From Aquarana catesbeiana (taxonomy: Eukaryota > Chordata > Amphibia > Anura > Ranidae): DNA of 64,000 nucleotides. The DNA is taken from positions 100,128,625 to 100,192,624 of the forward strand of contig NC_133326.1 of assembly GCF_042186555.1 (NCBI RefSeq), read 5' to 3'. Of the stretch, positions 32,903 to 42,964 are shown in pieces. The notes below the pieces were generated by a model. That model made no database searches and had not been told where the DNA came from. It worked only from the letters and a program-made list of their open reading frames with translations. The first letter of the stretch is position 1. Each line of letters starts with the position of its first letter. The position numbers and the translations under genes were made by a program.

Positions 32903-33256
32903 CTATGTCTGGATAATTAAAATCCCCATTATGATAACACTTCCCATCCTTGCTGCTAATCCAAATTGTGATAGGAGATCTGTCTCCACTTCCTCCCTCA
33001 GGTTAGGGGGCCTATAGCATACTCCCAGTATTATTTTCCCCTTAGCTTCATCCCTTTGGAGCTCTACCCATAAGGATTCCACCTCCTCCCTAGCTCCCTC
33101 AGCGATGTCATCTCTCACATTCACTTGTATATTATTCTTGATATATAGGCATACCCCTCCCCCTTTTTTACCCTTTCTATCCTTGCGGTAAAGGGTATAC
33201 CCTTGAATGTTTGCCAGCCAATCATGAGAGCTGTTGAACCAGGTCTCTGAAATCAT
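32903..33256 (-). pseudogene. LINE AP endonuclease, central part
   Basis: 117 codons starting in the middle of the endonuclease. ISETWF, then GGGVCLYIK, LGVCYRPP and IIMGILIIQT are visible; the last stands where an intact copy would have a G-D-F-N motif, so the catalytic D/N are lost by a frameshift. This is the 5' limit of the LINE. Confidence 0.85.
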
Positions 33257-33551
33257 GTTCTCTATTTTTCGGTCGGGAAAAGTTCCTATCCGAAAATGCG
33301 ATCATCTGTATGCAATTCAGACGCGCAAAAAATCGCGAATGCTCGGAAACAATTTGACGCATGCTCGGAAGCATTGAACTTAATTTTCTCGACTCGTCGT
33401 AGTGTTGTATGTCACCGCGTTCTTGACAGTCGAAAATTCAGAGAACTTTTGTGTGACCGTGTGTATGGAAGACAAGCTTGAGCGGAATTCCGTCGGAAAA
33501 ACCATCCAAGATTTTTCGGATGGAAATTTTGCTCATGTGTTCGCGGCATAA

Positions 33552-34024
33552 GGCCTCCGATTGAGGGATAATCAGTTGCTGAATAACTCGTGGCTCCCCT
33601 GGAACCCGGGCCTTTCATTATAAGAGTCCATTGTATCTTTCCAGCCTATCCCACTGTTTTAGAAGCTGACACAACATTGGCAAGAGCTTCCTCCGCTCCC
33701 GTGCATCTGGAGGACTTGATCCAGATGTAGCAAATGGTCCTCGAACGTTCTGGAAAAGATGATAATATCATCTAGGTAAATCAGGACAGATTCAAAGTTC
33801 AAGTCTTGCAAGCAACATTCCATTAGCCTTTGGAATGTACTGGGGGCATTAGTCAGGCCAAAGGGCATCCGATTAAACTCATATAGTCCCAGAGGGGTGA
33901 AAAAGGCAGTTTTTTCACGATCTTCCTCTTTTACCGGGACCTGCCAATATCCGCTGGCCAAATCTAGCGTGGAGAAATACTGGGCCTGTCCCAAGGCCAT
34001 TAGGGATTCTTCGACCTGGGGCAA
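33552..34024 (-). pseudogene. pol: Gypsy reverse transcriptase with RNase H deletion
   Basis: Frame 33659-34024 shows FSTLDLASGYWQVPV (first aspartate), EFNRMPFGLTNAPSTFQRLM and the catalytic loop VLIYLDDIIIFS. After LLHLDQVLQ it departs into unrelated codons, then reaches the pre-integrase segment at 33552-33610 within about 60 codons. The thumb, connection and RNase H (about 300 codons) are therefore deleted. A short retroposon (34036-34250) separates this frame from 34233-34598. Confidence 0.88.
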
Positions 34025-34035
34025 GGGGTAAGCAT

Positions 34036-34250
34036 ATAAACAAAAAAGTCAGTGCTACTACCCATACATCACATAGAAAGCAGAGATCCTGGGTGCTCGA
34101 TCCACAGTCGCTGGCTGAGTAGGGAAATGAGGAAAAGATGATCCGCACTCCAGTGATTGCTCTTAAAAAGTGTTTATTTATTAACAAGCCACAGTGACCA
34201 AACGCAAATGAGAACAGTTGACGTGTTTCAGCCTATAAGGCCTTAGTCAT
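34036..34250 (-). mobile_element. Short retroposon with 13-bp target duplication
   Basis: AAGGGGTAAGCAT occurs at 34023-34035 and 34251-34263 around a 215-bp insert in Gypsy RT. On the minus strand the insert begins TTATGACTAAGGCC...GGCTGAAACACGTCA, a hammerhead-like core like that at 7220-7252. It contains AATAAATAAA and ends in a T-rich 'cttttttgttta'. It is non-coding. A Penelope-derived or SINE-like retroposon is the best guess. Confidence 0.7.
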
Positions 34251-34263
34251 AAGGGGTAAGCAT

Positions 34264-34919
34264 CCAGATGGGTACAGGCATTCAATCTGCGATAGTCCAC
34301 ACAAAAGGAAGTTGCCATCCTTTTTCTGCACAAAAACTATGGGCGCAGCCCAGGGACTACTACTCTCTCGAATCACCCCCCCTTGCAGCATTCTGTGTAA
34401 TAAGTCTTTGGCCTCTTGACAGAGAGCCGGGGGTATATTACAATACCTTTCCCAAATAGGAGCCGTGTCTCCAGTGTGGATAGAATGATCCAAAGCATTA
34501 GTACAGCCGTAGTCTTCAGGGCCTTGAGAGAATGGCATCAAATGTCTGCAAACTAGTTGCTGGAGCTTGTTGCTTTGTTCCGGGGTCATCCCCTGCACCG
34601 GAAGTGCCAGTTATGTTAACAATTTTGGGAGATGGGTCTCTGCTGAATCAGGTAGAGCCATCTGCAAAGAAGCACAGGTGGCTTCCACCCCAGGGCAAGG
34701 ATCAGTAATGCAGCATTTGGGTATTGTATACAAATCTGCAATGGCCACGTCTGTGGGCACGTGTATCGGTGTGGACCCCAAGTTAACCAGTTGCACCAAC
34801 ACTTGTCCCTGCCGGACAACAGACAGTCCTGGCTACCAACCATTCACCTTTGGTTTCCAGGTTGTGTTGTGGTTCGACCATCACAGTGGCCTCTCTTACG
34901 TCTAGCTACCACCAGAAGG
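34264..34919 (-). pseudogene. pol: Gypsy protease-RT junction region
   Basis: Frame 34233-34598 carries the N-terminal RT fingers: DHSIHTGDTAPIWERY, then LLHRMLQGGVIRESSSPWAAPIVFVQKKDG, typical of Gypsy RT. Upstream, frames 34611-34802 and 34616-34843 contain the protease-RT linker (VLVQLVNLGSTPIHVP). The region ends at the composite insertion (34920) and resumes at 42196. Confidence 0.85.
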
Positions 34920-35165
34920 GGAAGCAAGAAAATCCCGGACTGCTGCACTCTGGAAACGGACATCTTTATTTCATGAATTTAAAATCCAATAATAGCCATC
35001 AAGTACGATCAGAGGATAGCAATTGCTAACGCGTTTCACATACGGTGCAAATACAAATAAGTAGAAAAACAGAGTAAAAACTACCAATGAAAGACTGGTA
35101 GTAAAGCAATCAAGTAATTAGATCGTTAAACAATTACCAATTAAAAGGATACACTTTTTGAACAT
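34920..35165. repeat. Left inverted arm of the composite
   Basis: Contains TAACGCGTTTCA (complement of the GAAACGCGTTA in the right arm) and 'tctttatttcatgaattt', the complement of an AATAAA signal. The layout (GAAACGCGTTA, then ~60 bp, then AATAAAGATG) resembles the short retroposon at 34036-34250. Confidence 0.85.
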
Positions 35166-35422
35166 GAAAACAAATGAAAATAAATGAAAATAAATATATA
35201 TGAAAATAAATATATTTATATTTACATAAAGCATTCTAGAAAAAGTTTATATTGTTTGCATAGCTTGGAGAAACCACCTGCAAACTATAAGCTATAGTTA
35301 TGTATAGTTATATCTCCCATCAATATTCATGTCATAATGGGATAACTAATATGATGGTAGCAGTGTAGAGTGTAATAGGAAAACACGGCGAAGAAACACA
35401 CTTTAATACGCATATATCAATC

Positions 35423-35839
35423 AACAAGAGTCTACCTGGAGTTAACTTTGAAAATGATCAAAGTCTCCTTCTGTTTGCTGCAGTCATGGAATCAAACCAT
35501 CTACCTAGCTATTACTGGCTATGCATGTATCAATGTAAAGGACTGTTCTAAGGTACGTAGTCTGAGTTGTGTTTATCAGAGTTGTTACAAATAATCAAAT
35601 AATCAAATAATCAACACGACACATAGTCACTAAAACTTGAAGCACCTTTATAAGTATTAATGCAGTATATAATTGATAAGTATTAATCTATTAATGCAAG
35701 GTATTGTCAGTCAGAAAAGCCTTTAGATCTAACTAAACCCCCCTATATTGTGTAGTATTCTTTATCAAACAAGAGTCTACCTGGAGTTAACTTTGAAAAT
35801 GATCAAAGTCTCCTTCCGTTTGCTGCAGTCATGGAATCA
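35423..35839. repeat. Direct duplication inside the composite
   Basis: A ~75-bp block with 'caagagtctacctggagtta' and 'tttgctgcagtcatggaatc' occurs at 35423-35495 and 35766-35839, with one obvious difference (ctgtttg/ccgtttg). A diverged third copy lies at about 36167-36225. AT-rich sequence separates them. Confidence 0.85.
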
Positions 35840-36440
35840 ACTCAACAGTATATACTATAGAGTGAGCGTTGGCTGAAAAAATTCAATGGCTAAAAGTTGA
35901 AAAACTAAACCTAAAGCAGAGCCAAAAAACCTTGTTTAATGCTATGACACATAAAAAGGGGGCATGAATCGTTCATAATATTGTCTGTAAAAAATTTCAC
36001 TATAGCAATATAAATTTACAACATAAAGTGAACTGATATCAGTGTTAGTGTCCAAGTAGTGTCATATTTATATCAGGACTAAAACCATCAAAAGTACCAA
36101 ACTAGCGCCATATATGTGCTTAGCCCTCTATTGTGTGCTGTTTTGCTTCTCGTCAGACACAAACGTACCTAGAACAGGCTCTGGGGGTGAACAAAGTCTC
36201 CCTCCACTTGCTGCAAAATAGAACAACGGGTCATGTGTCTCACACACATTGCCAATATCCAAATCCAAAGCTACTACGAAGTTAAACCATCTACCGATGT
36301 CTACAAATTGATGATGAAGAGGCCAAACATTAACGGGGGGTGAAAAAGCCCGTATTCGTGTACACAATACACTGTCAGAACATGTGTCACTCATAGTATG
36401 ACTATTGCATAGCATAAAAGCAGTAACGTAAATCAACATT

Positions 36441-36815
36441 GTACTCAGAGTCAATTTGTGGATAGTGTAGGAAAGGAACAAAGAGCAACAGAGAACATAG
36501 ACCTGAAGTGTGCCTGGGTCACGTGGTCAGTATGCCTAAAAGGGGGCATTCCCAAGTATGAAATGAAATAAAATGAAAAAGAAAAAGGGAATGGGTGGGT
36601 GGGACACGAGATCCTACGACCACAGGGAAGGAGGCAAAGGAGGGCAGGCTTTATGCAGCCTGACTCCTCCTACAATTACAGGCTGACCTGCGGTCAGCCT
36701 TACACTTGTACTCGGAGTCAATCTGTGGATAGTGTAGGAAAGGAACATAGAGCAACAGAGAACATAGACCTGAAGTGTGCCTGGGTCACGTGGTCAGTAT
36801 GCCTAAAAGGGGGCA
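36441..36815 (-). repeat. B-A-B block of split direct repeats
   Basis: Repeat B (108 bp, 'gtactc...gggggca') occurs at 36441-36548 and 36708-36815 with three differences. Repeat A (104 bp, 'acacgag...tacactt') lies between them at 36604-36707, abutting the second B, with a 55-bp A-rich spacer at 36549-36603. A second, identical A is at 41433-41536. On the minus strand the order is A-body-B-A-B. Confidence 0.85.
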
Positions 36816-38400
36816 AAAATAAAGCCAGTAGGATGAAAGATTTGACAGCCAGATTTATTACCCACTGAATTAACGTACAATCTGCCAAATTGACAACCGC
36901 TTGTGGCATCTCAAAAATGGCTCTATGACATACCCAGAGAAACAAGACGACCTCCACCTACCCAAATACCAAATAAGGGCTGGGGCCCCCTGGCGCAAAT
37001 TCACAGAAGCTGCTCCTATCTTTCATGAATGCCAAAGTATGCCTTAGGGTCCAGACCCCAATTGGCCAAAAAAGGGGCGGCAATGAAGTATGCATTGAGC
37101 TACGGAGAGGGGAGCGCTAGGAAAAGACAACCGATGACCATCCCTGGGTTTATCAGATGTAGCACTGCTGAGCTGGTTTAACCCAACACCGGGCACCACG
37201 CCTTGCCAGGCTCCAAAAACCTGATGACAGTGCCGCCACCCGATTGTTGCGTCTTGCGAGCATGCAGATGTAAACAGAAAAGGCCGGGGTGCAAAACCCG
37301 TTGATTTGGCCAAAAGCAACTCCCCTGGCCTCAGGACCCCCAAAAGGCCGGGTATAGCGCTGCCTTGAGCACCAAGCTGGTACCCAACACAAAGGAGACC
37401 TTGAGAGCATGACAGATACGACACGAAAAAATGACCCATGATGAGACGTCTGCTGAGCACAGCAGGAGGGCTACTCTTCAGGATCCCTGAGGATGGCTTA
37501 AATAGAGTGCACAGAAAATAAAGAAAGACCTGTCGGGGTCTACCAACAACATGAAATGCTGAGTCCCAACCAGATACGCCCCGACAGGGCTGTGGCCGAT
37601 ATGAGTTAAAAGAGGCAAAAAACAAAAACCAAGTAGGAACTGGATGTTAACCGTCAGGACTGGGAAAATTTCTGACTGGAAAACATCCCAAGCAGTGTCA
37701 TGAACCTTCCTGGTATTCAAAATAAGACTTAACGATCAAGGCTGCTGCATCAGCCAAACAGAAACCCAATCCATCACAAATACTGGAAACCAAAGAGAAG
37801 GCGTGAAGCCAGCATCTGCGGCCGAGACCTGAGCCTACTGATACTGGCCTAGGGACTGAGAAGGTTCAGAATCCACTAAAGCCCCTGAGCCCGTAAAGGC
37901 TGCTGGAGCTGCCATAGGCTGACTTACCAATAGTTCCATACTTTTGCTAATCCTGGCCAGACGTAGCTAGGAAATAAAAGGTAGTGTGCATTTGGGACAG
38001 GGAAGAAACCGCAGTCCGCTGGGTAACCTACTCCGCACTTGCGCTCGACGAGCAAGGGAACAGTAACTTAAAACTGGGCTTTCCGTGCCGAAGCCATGAA
38101 AGCAATCCACTGCGTAGGAATACTGCCCTCGGGTCAAGAATTGAAGCTAGTCGAGTGTGAAAAAATTAAGTCTTGGGACGGACCAGGTTCTGAGAGAGTG
38201 TGAGCTACTGTGCTCTGACCCAACCAGCTGGAGAAGGAGGGAAAGAAGCGAAGACCCCAAAATCCGCTGCTTGAGACATGTCCTGCAAAAACCAGATATT
38301 TGCAACCTGAAAACGTATCCATGTGCTGAAGTAAGTGGTAAGATGTAATTTATAAAACAGAACCGAGATAAGAATGTAACCTGGATGAGAAGAATTGCTG
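36816..38400. other. Body of the split-repeat element, unassigned
   Basis: No recognisable protein domain. The longest minus frame (37044-37625, 193 codons) has no motif, and an overlapping second frame suggests it is fortuitous. Confidence 0.3.
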
Positions 38401-38408
38401 CTGCCCAC

Positions 38409-39470
38409 GCCAATTAAAACCGACCAACTCAACCGAGAGGACAAAACATATGAACGGTACCCTGCAAAATGATGAAAATAGTAACCATGAACTGAGTGGA
38501 AGTGACACACCACTGGGACAGCAACATGAACTGCGAGAGAAACGTGAGCAGACTGAGAAACCTGCGCCAGGAACGTAAGCTGCATGAAGGAAGGAAACAC
38601 ATGTATAGCGCGAGCTGATGAAAACGTGAGTAGCATGAGAATCGAGGCTGCAAGAAAACCGCAGACTACATGAGAAACGCCGGTAGCACGAGAACGTGAA
38701 TTGATGAACAGCGTGAGAAACATGAGAACGAGAGTAACCTTGGGAAAACATGAGAAACCTGGGAAAACGAGAGAAACATAAAAAATGTGAGTTTATCATA
38801 GAAACAACAAATTGCATGAGAAACGTAACTTGTATGAGAAACGAAAATTGCATGAGAAACGAAAAATTGCATGAGAAACCTAAATTGCATGAGGAAACGT
38901 AAAATTGTACGAGAAAACGTAAATTGCAAGAGAAAACGTAAATTGCATGAGAAACGTGAGTTTGTACGAAATACATAAGCAGCGTAAGAACAGATGAGGA
39001 GACTTGCCACCGAACAAGCCAATTAAAAACGATCACCTCAATCTGTTAAACCCATAGACGTGACGGGTAATCTGCAGTGGCAGAACATGAACAACCCAGC
39101 TGTGTAAAGCAACCAGATAACATTACAGACAACCAGCCCAAGACATAACACCCCTGGTACCTGACAAGTATGATGAAGTGGGTGCAGAAATGACAAGACC
39201 AAGAGCGCAAGAATGTGTACCTAATGACGACACCCCCCTACTGTATGCAGTAAGTGAGCCAGAGCAACCTGCAGCGCCAGGACAGGAAATTAAAACGAAC
39301 ACTCAGGGATAAGGTACCCACAGACCGTGGTGGGTAGTAGTAAAGGTCTAATGGTGAACATGCACGTATGACGTATGGAAAACAGGCGGGAAGATTGTGG
39401 GATAACAATCAATTAAAACGAAACCTCAGCCCGTACGGATCTGTAAACGTGACAGACCCTGAATGTAAGC
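38409..39470. repeat. Higher-order 'caattaaaacgaac' units
   Basis: A segment beginning 'caattaaaac[cg]' and continuing with 'ctca...gac' recurs near 38409, 39020, 39290 and 39410, interleaved with minisatellite blocks. This gives a higher-order repeat organisation to the locus. Confidence 0.55.
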
Positions 39471-40745
39471 ACTAGCTAACGGAAATGCAGCGAACGAAAG
39501 GCCATGACATAAAAAAGCATATGACATGAAACGTAAGAAACATGGGAAAATGAGAGAAACATGGGAAAACGTGAGAAGCGTGGGAAAACGTGAGAAGCAT
39601 GGGAAAACGTGAGAAGCATGGGAAAACGTGAGAAGCATGGGAAAACGTAAGAAGCATGGGAAGACGTGAGAAACATGAGAAGACGTGAGAAGCATGGAAA
39701 GACGTGAGAAGCGTAGGAAACATGGAAAAACATGAGAACCAAGGGAAAACGTGAGAACCGTGTCAAACGTGAGAACCGTGTCAAACGTGAGAACCGTGTC
39801 AAACGTGAGAACCATGTCAAACGTGAGAACCATGTCAAACGTGAGAAACATGGGAAACGTGAGAAACATGGGAAACGTGAGAAACATGGGAAATTAAGAA
39901 AAACATAAATAGGCATAAGAAGTGACAAATTGCATGAGAAACCATGATTGCATGAGAAATCGTACATTTCATGAGAAACCGTAACAAAGCATGAGAGATC
40001 GTAAAATGCATGAGAAACCGTAAATTTTATGAAACCGTAAATTGCATGAAAAACTGTAAAATGCATGAGAAACCGTAAAATGCACGGGAAACCGTAAAAT
40101 GCACGATAAACCGTAAAATGCATGAGAAACCGTAAATTGCATGCGAAACTGTAACATGCATGAGAAACCGTAAATTGCATGAAAACCGTAAAATGAATGA
40201 GAAACCGTAAATTGCATGAAAACCGTAAAATGAATGAGAAATCGTAAATCGCATGAAAACCGTAAAATGCATGAGAAACCGTAAATTGCATGAAAACCGT
40301 AAAATGAATGAGAAATCGTAAATCGCATGAAAACCGTAAAATGCATGAGAAACCATAAATTACATGAGAAACCGTAAATTGCATGAAAAACCATAAAATG
40401 CATGAGAAACCGTAAATTGCATGAAAACCGTAAAATGAATGAGAAATCGTAAATCGCATGAAAACCGTAAAATGCATGAGAAACCGTAAAATTGCATGAA
40501 AACCGTAAAATGAATGAGAAATCGTAAATCGCATGAAAACTGTAAAATACATGAGAAACCATAAATTACATGAGAAACCGTAAATTGCATGAAAAACCAT
40601 AAAATGCATGAGAAACCGTAAATTGCATGAAAACCGTAAAATGAATGAGAAACCGTAAAATGCATGAGAAACGGTAAATCGCAAAAAAAACCCGTAAAAT
40701 GCACGAGAAACCATAAATTACATGAGAAACCGTAAATTGCATGCC
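38545..40745 (-). repeat. 19-bp minisatellite, open in three minus frames
   Basis: Three blocks: about 38800-38985, 39520-39905 and 39930-40745. The consensus is CATGAGAAACCGTAAATTG (19 bp, with 18-bp variants) and, in the middle block, GTGAGAAACATGGGAAAAC. Because 19 is not divisible by three and the unit has no stop on the minus strand, one peptide with a 19-residue period is read in every frame. Minus frames 39476-40714 (412 codons), 39969-40562 (197) and 40027-40356 (109) are all open. The peptide is rich in Phe, His, Ser and Ile/Leu. Treated as repeat, not gene. Confidence 0.9.
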
Positions 40746-40884
40746 CCCAAAGGACCCCCACAGAATATAATGAGATGACAGGCGATGAGCAAGTGTCATG
40801 ACAACCCCACAGCCTGAATTAACCCCTGAACCCTGTGCTTATGCATGCGTGGCATGAGGTAACCAGGTACTAGTAGCGTGAAAA

Positions 40885-41432
40885 AAAAAAAAAAAAACAG
40901 TGACATAATCCCCATTGTGCTCAAAACTACCAATAGGGAGAGAGGAGCAGGCAGGCGGGCGGCCGACCTTCCCCCACAGCGTGAGTACCGGGATGTTGGC
41001 TCCCACGTGGAGCTGGATCTGCACAGGGAAAGGAGCAGACAGGTGGCCGATCACCCCCCCCCCCGCGTCAGCACCGGGAGGAGCGGACAGGCGGCCCCTA
41101 AAGAAACCGGAGCAGCACAAGGAGAGGAGCAGAGGGTGGCCGAACACCCCCCTCCCCCCCGGTGAGGACACCGGGAGAAGCGGGTGGCCTGTGAACCCGG
41201 CGGGGCTCTGAACCTGACCGGACCTGGAATGGGAAGAGAGCGGCATGCCAGTGGATGCCCGGGAGAGTCCAGATGGAGGTGGCCGCCTGCCCGTAGACCC
41301 CCCTGACCAAACCTGTATCCTGCCGCTGAAAGTGGGGGGACTCGGAGCCCCCCTCACAGCCGCACATCTTCTTGCCGAGACGAAAAACCCGGAAGTGACG
41401 TCAGACAGATCGCACCGGAAGTGACGCACACT
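40885..41432 (-). other. GC-rich promoter-proximal region of the split-repeat element
   Basis: A CpG-rich stretch with degenerate copies of 'ggccgatcaccccccc' and 'caccgggaggagcgg' words lies between the promoter-like motifs and a poly-A/T run (40878-40895). It could be a 5' untranslated region on the minus strand. Confidence 0.4.
41388..41428. promoter_or_regulatory. Paired ETS/CRE-type promoter motifs
   Basis: CCCGGAAGTGACGTCA (41388-41403) joins an ETS site to a full CRE palindrome TGACGTCA. A second CACCGGAAGTGACGC follows at 41413-41427. Such spacing is typical of TATA-less, CpG-rich promoters, either direction. It lies just inside repeat A. Confidence 0.6.
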
Positions 41433-41536
41433 ACACGAGATCCTACGACCACAGGGAAGGAGGCAAAGGAGGGCAGGCTTTATGCAGCCTGACTCCTCCT
41501 ACAATTACAGGCTGACCTGCGGTCAGCCTTACACTT
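41433..41536 (-). repeat. Repeat A, distal copy, with perfect hairpin
   Basis: 104 bp identical to 36604-36707. Both copies contain AGGCTGACCTGCGGTCAGCCT, a perfect 9-bp stem with a 3-nt loop, at the end facing the outer border. Confidence 0.9.
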
Positions 41537-41916
41537 ATTTTTAATGTCATATATCTATGGCGTCACAATTTTGCCTCTAAGGAGAAAAGAAATTATTATA
41601 TCCAAGGGATACATGTACATTACAATATCTTAGAACAAACAAATGGAGACCATAAGAGTGTATAGGAATTGATACTCTATTTAATAGCTAGGTTGGAGAA
41701 ATGAATTTCATCCGGCATAGATACTATGCAATTTATTGAGAAAAATGGGACACATCCCATTCGAAGTTGAGCCCGGATGGGAGCCTAGTGTTCAAAATAA
41801 AAATCCACTGGACCTCACGTTTACATAGCAAATTAAACTTGTCACCACCTCTAGGTGGTTTCAAAATGTTATCAATGCCTTGAATAGCTAAACTATTGGG
41901 ATGTCCGGCCTATGTG
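41537..41916. other. Composite interior, right side, unassigned
   Basis: AT-rich sequence containing 'aaaaatccactggacctcac' and 'ctctaggtggtttc' phrases. No gene or paired repeat identified. Confidence 0.3.
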
Positions 41917-42195
41917 ATGTTCAAAAAGTGTGTCCTTTTAATTGGTAATTGTTTAATGATTCAATTACTTGATTGCTTTACTACCAGTCTTTCATTGGTA
42001 GTTTTTTACTCTGTTTTTCTACTTATTTGTATTCGCACTCATATACACTTTAGCTAAGAGTAAACACCTTTGTATATGAAACGCGTTAGCTATTGCTATC
42101 CTCTGATCGTATTTGATGGCTATTGTTGGATTTTAAATTCATGAAATAAAGATGTCCGTTTCCAGAGTGCAGCAGTCCAGGATTTTCTTGCTTCC
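41917..42195. repeat. Right inverted arm of the composite
   Basis: Inverse of 34920-35165 with an additional ~40 bp ('cactttagctaagagtaaac...'). It ends in GAAACGCGTTAGC, AATAAAGATG and CTTGCTTCC. Confidence 0.85.
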
Positions 42196-42964
42196 ATAGA
42201 CTTGTGCACAGTCTGCACCTGACATTCATCGAGGGTGGAGGTCTTTCTCTTACGGTCCATAAGGCTTGGAGAGCGGCATATCCTTCAAATTACCACCAGA
42301 AGAGGGCACACCAGCTCTTGACATGGGGGTACAATAACCCGCTTACGGGCAGGGAGACGGATGACCCCCACTTTCTCTGTGTGTTTATGACCCTGTATCT
42401 TGAACAGTCCGACAAGCGTTGATCAGATTCTGCAGCTGTGGTTCTGACTGCCCAGATGCTTGCGTTGAAGCCTCCCGTAGAAGGCGAGTTAAGTCCAGTT
42501 TTTTTAAGGCGTTCATGCCCAACACCACTGGAATTTCTGGGAAGGAGGACTTTTGGGTCACCACGACCCCGACCCTAGGGAGGGTTTGCGCATAACCTTT
42601 TAATGGACATCCAAGTGACCCCTGCTACTGGATTAGGTAGATTGTTAGCAGCTTTCAGCCTGAACCAGGAGGGGTCTAGAGTTGGGGTTGGCCCAAACTG
42701 TTGCTGGTAGAACGAATAGGCCATAGTGGTGACTTCTGATCCAGTGTCCACCAGACATCTAGCCGGCTGTCCGTTGAGCATCACTGTCGCCACTGGGCAC
42801 CCAGAAATCATTGCAGGATCACGTTGAGGCAGTGAACAAACATTTCCCATGGGTTGCCCCTCCGCCACAGGAGTCTCTAGTGTAAAGGATAGTTTTGTAC
42901 ATTCCGGGATCCACGTCTTGCACAATCCCTTGCAACGTGGCCTAACCGTCCACACTGCCAGCAT
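42196..42964 (-). pseudogene. pol: Gypsy protease
   Basis: Frame 42575-42964 reads ATVMLNGQPARCLVDTGSEVTTM, with the catalytic DTG in the expected context, then WFRLKAANNLP before a stop. The region down to 42196 continues pol in other frames. It resumes beyond the 7.3-kb insertion at 34919. Confidence 0.85.

Larger units (their letters stand above)
30466..33256 (-). mobile_element. CR1-type LINE, 5'-truncated
   Basis: On the minus strand, endonuclease, reverse transcriptase and C-terminal domain follow in order, then a 3' tail ending 'caccaactatgtaactatga' at about 30466. The 5' end is cut inside the endonuclease, about 1 kb short of a full ORF2. Several frameshifts are present. The imperfect GAGATCAT/GAAATCAT words at the two ends may be a target duplication. 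The CR1 clade is assigned from the C-terminal motif set and 3' tail style. Confidence 0.85.
30341..33548. mobile_element. PIF/Harbinger-type MITE carrying a nested LINE
   Basis: TGCCGCGTACACACGA at 30341 and its complement-like TCATGTGTTCGCGGCA ending at 33548 are flanked by TAA on both sides (30338-30340 and 33549-33551). A three-base TWA duplication is the Harbinger signature. The arms are 30341-30465 and 33257-33548; the LINE occupies the middle. Removing the element rejoins Gypsy integrase in frame (QLIIPQSEA to LEVCQVFHH). Confidence 0.85.
34920..42195. mobile_element. 7.3-kb composite element with inverted ends
   Basis: The ends are inverted copies, starting GGAAGCAAGAAAATCC at 34920 and ending GGATTTTCTTGCTTCC at 42195. 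The arms (34920-35165, 41917-42195) are about 95% alike, apart from a ~40-bp extra piece in the right arm at 42025-42070. It split Gypsy between protease and RT. No target duplication is evident. The interior has duplicated modules, a split-direct-repeat structure (36441-41536), a promoter-like motif pair and a long minisatellite. No transposase, recombinase or RT frame was found, so it is non-autonomous or of unknown mechanism. Confidence 0.75.

Noticed and set aside
37044..37625. 193-codon frame in the split-repeat body
   Set aside because: No motif, and other frames overlap it; the composition looks non-coding.
39476..40714. A 412-codon open frame as a real gene
   Set aside because: The frame is generated by a 19-bp tandem unit lacking stops; overlapping frames are open too and no domain or start context supports a gene.
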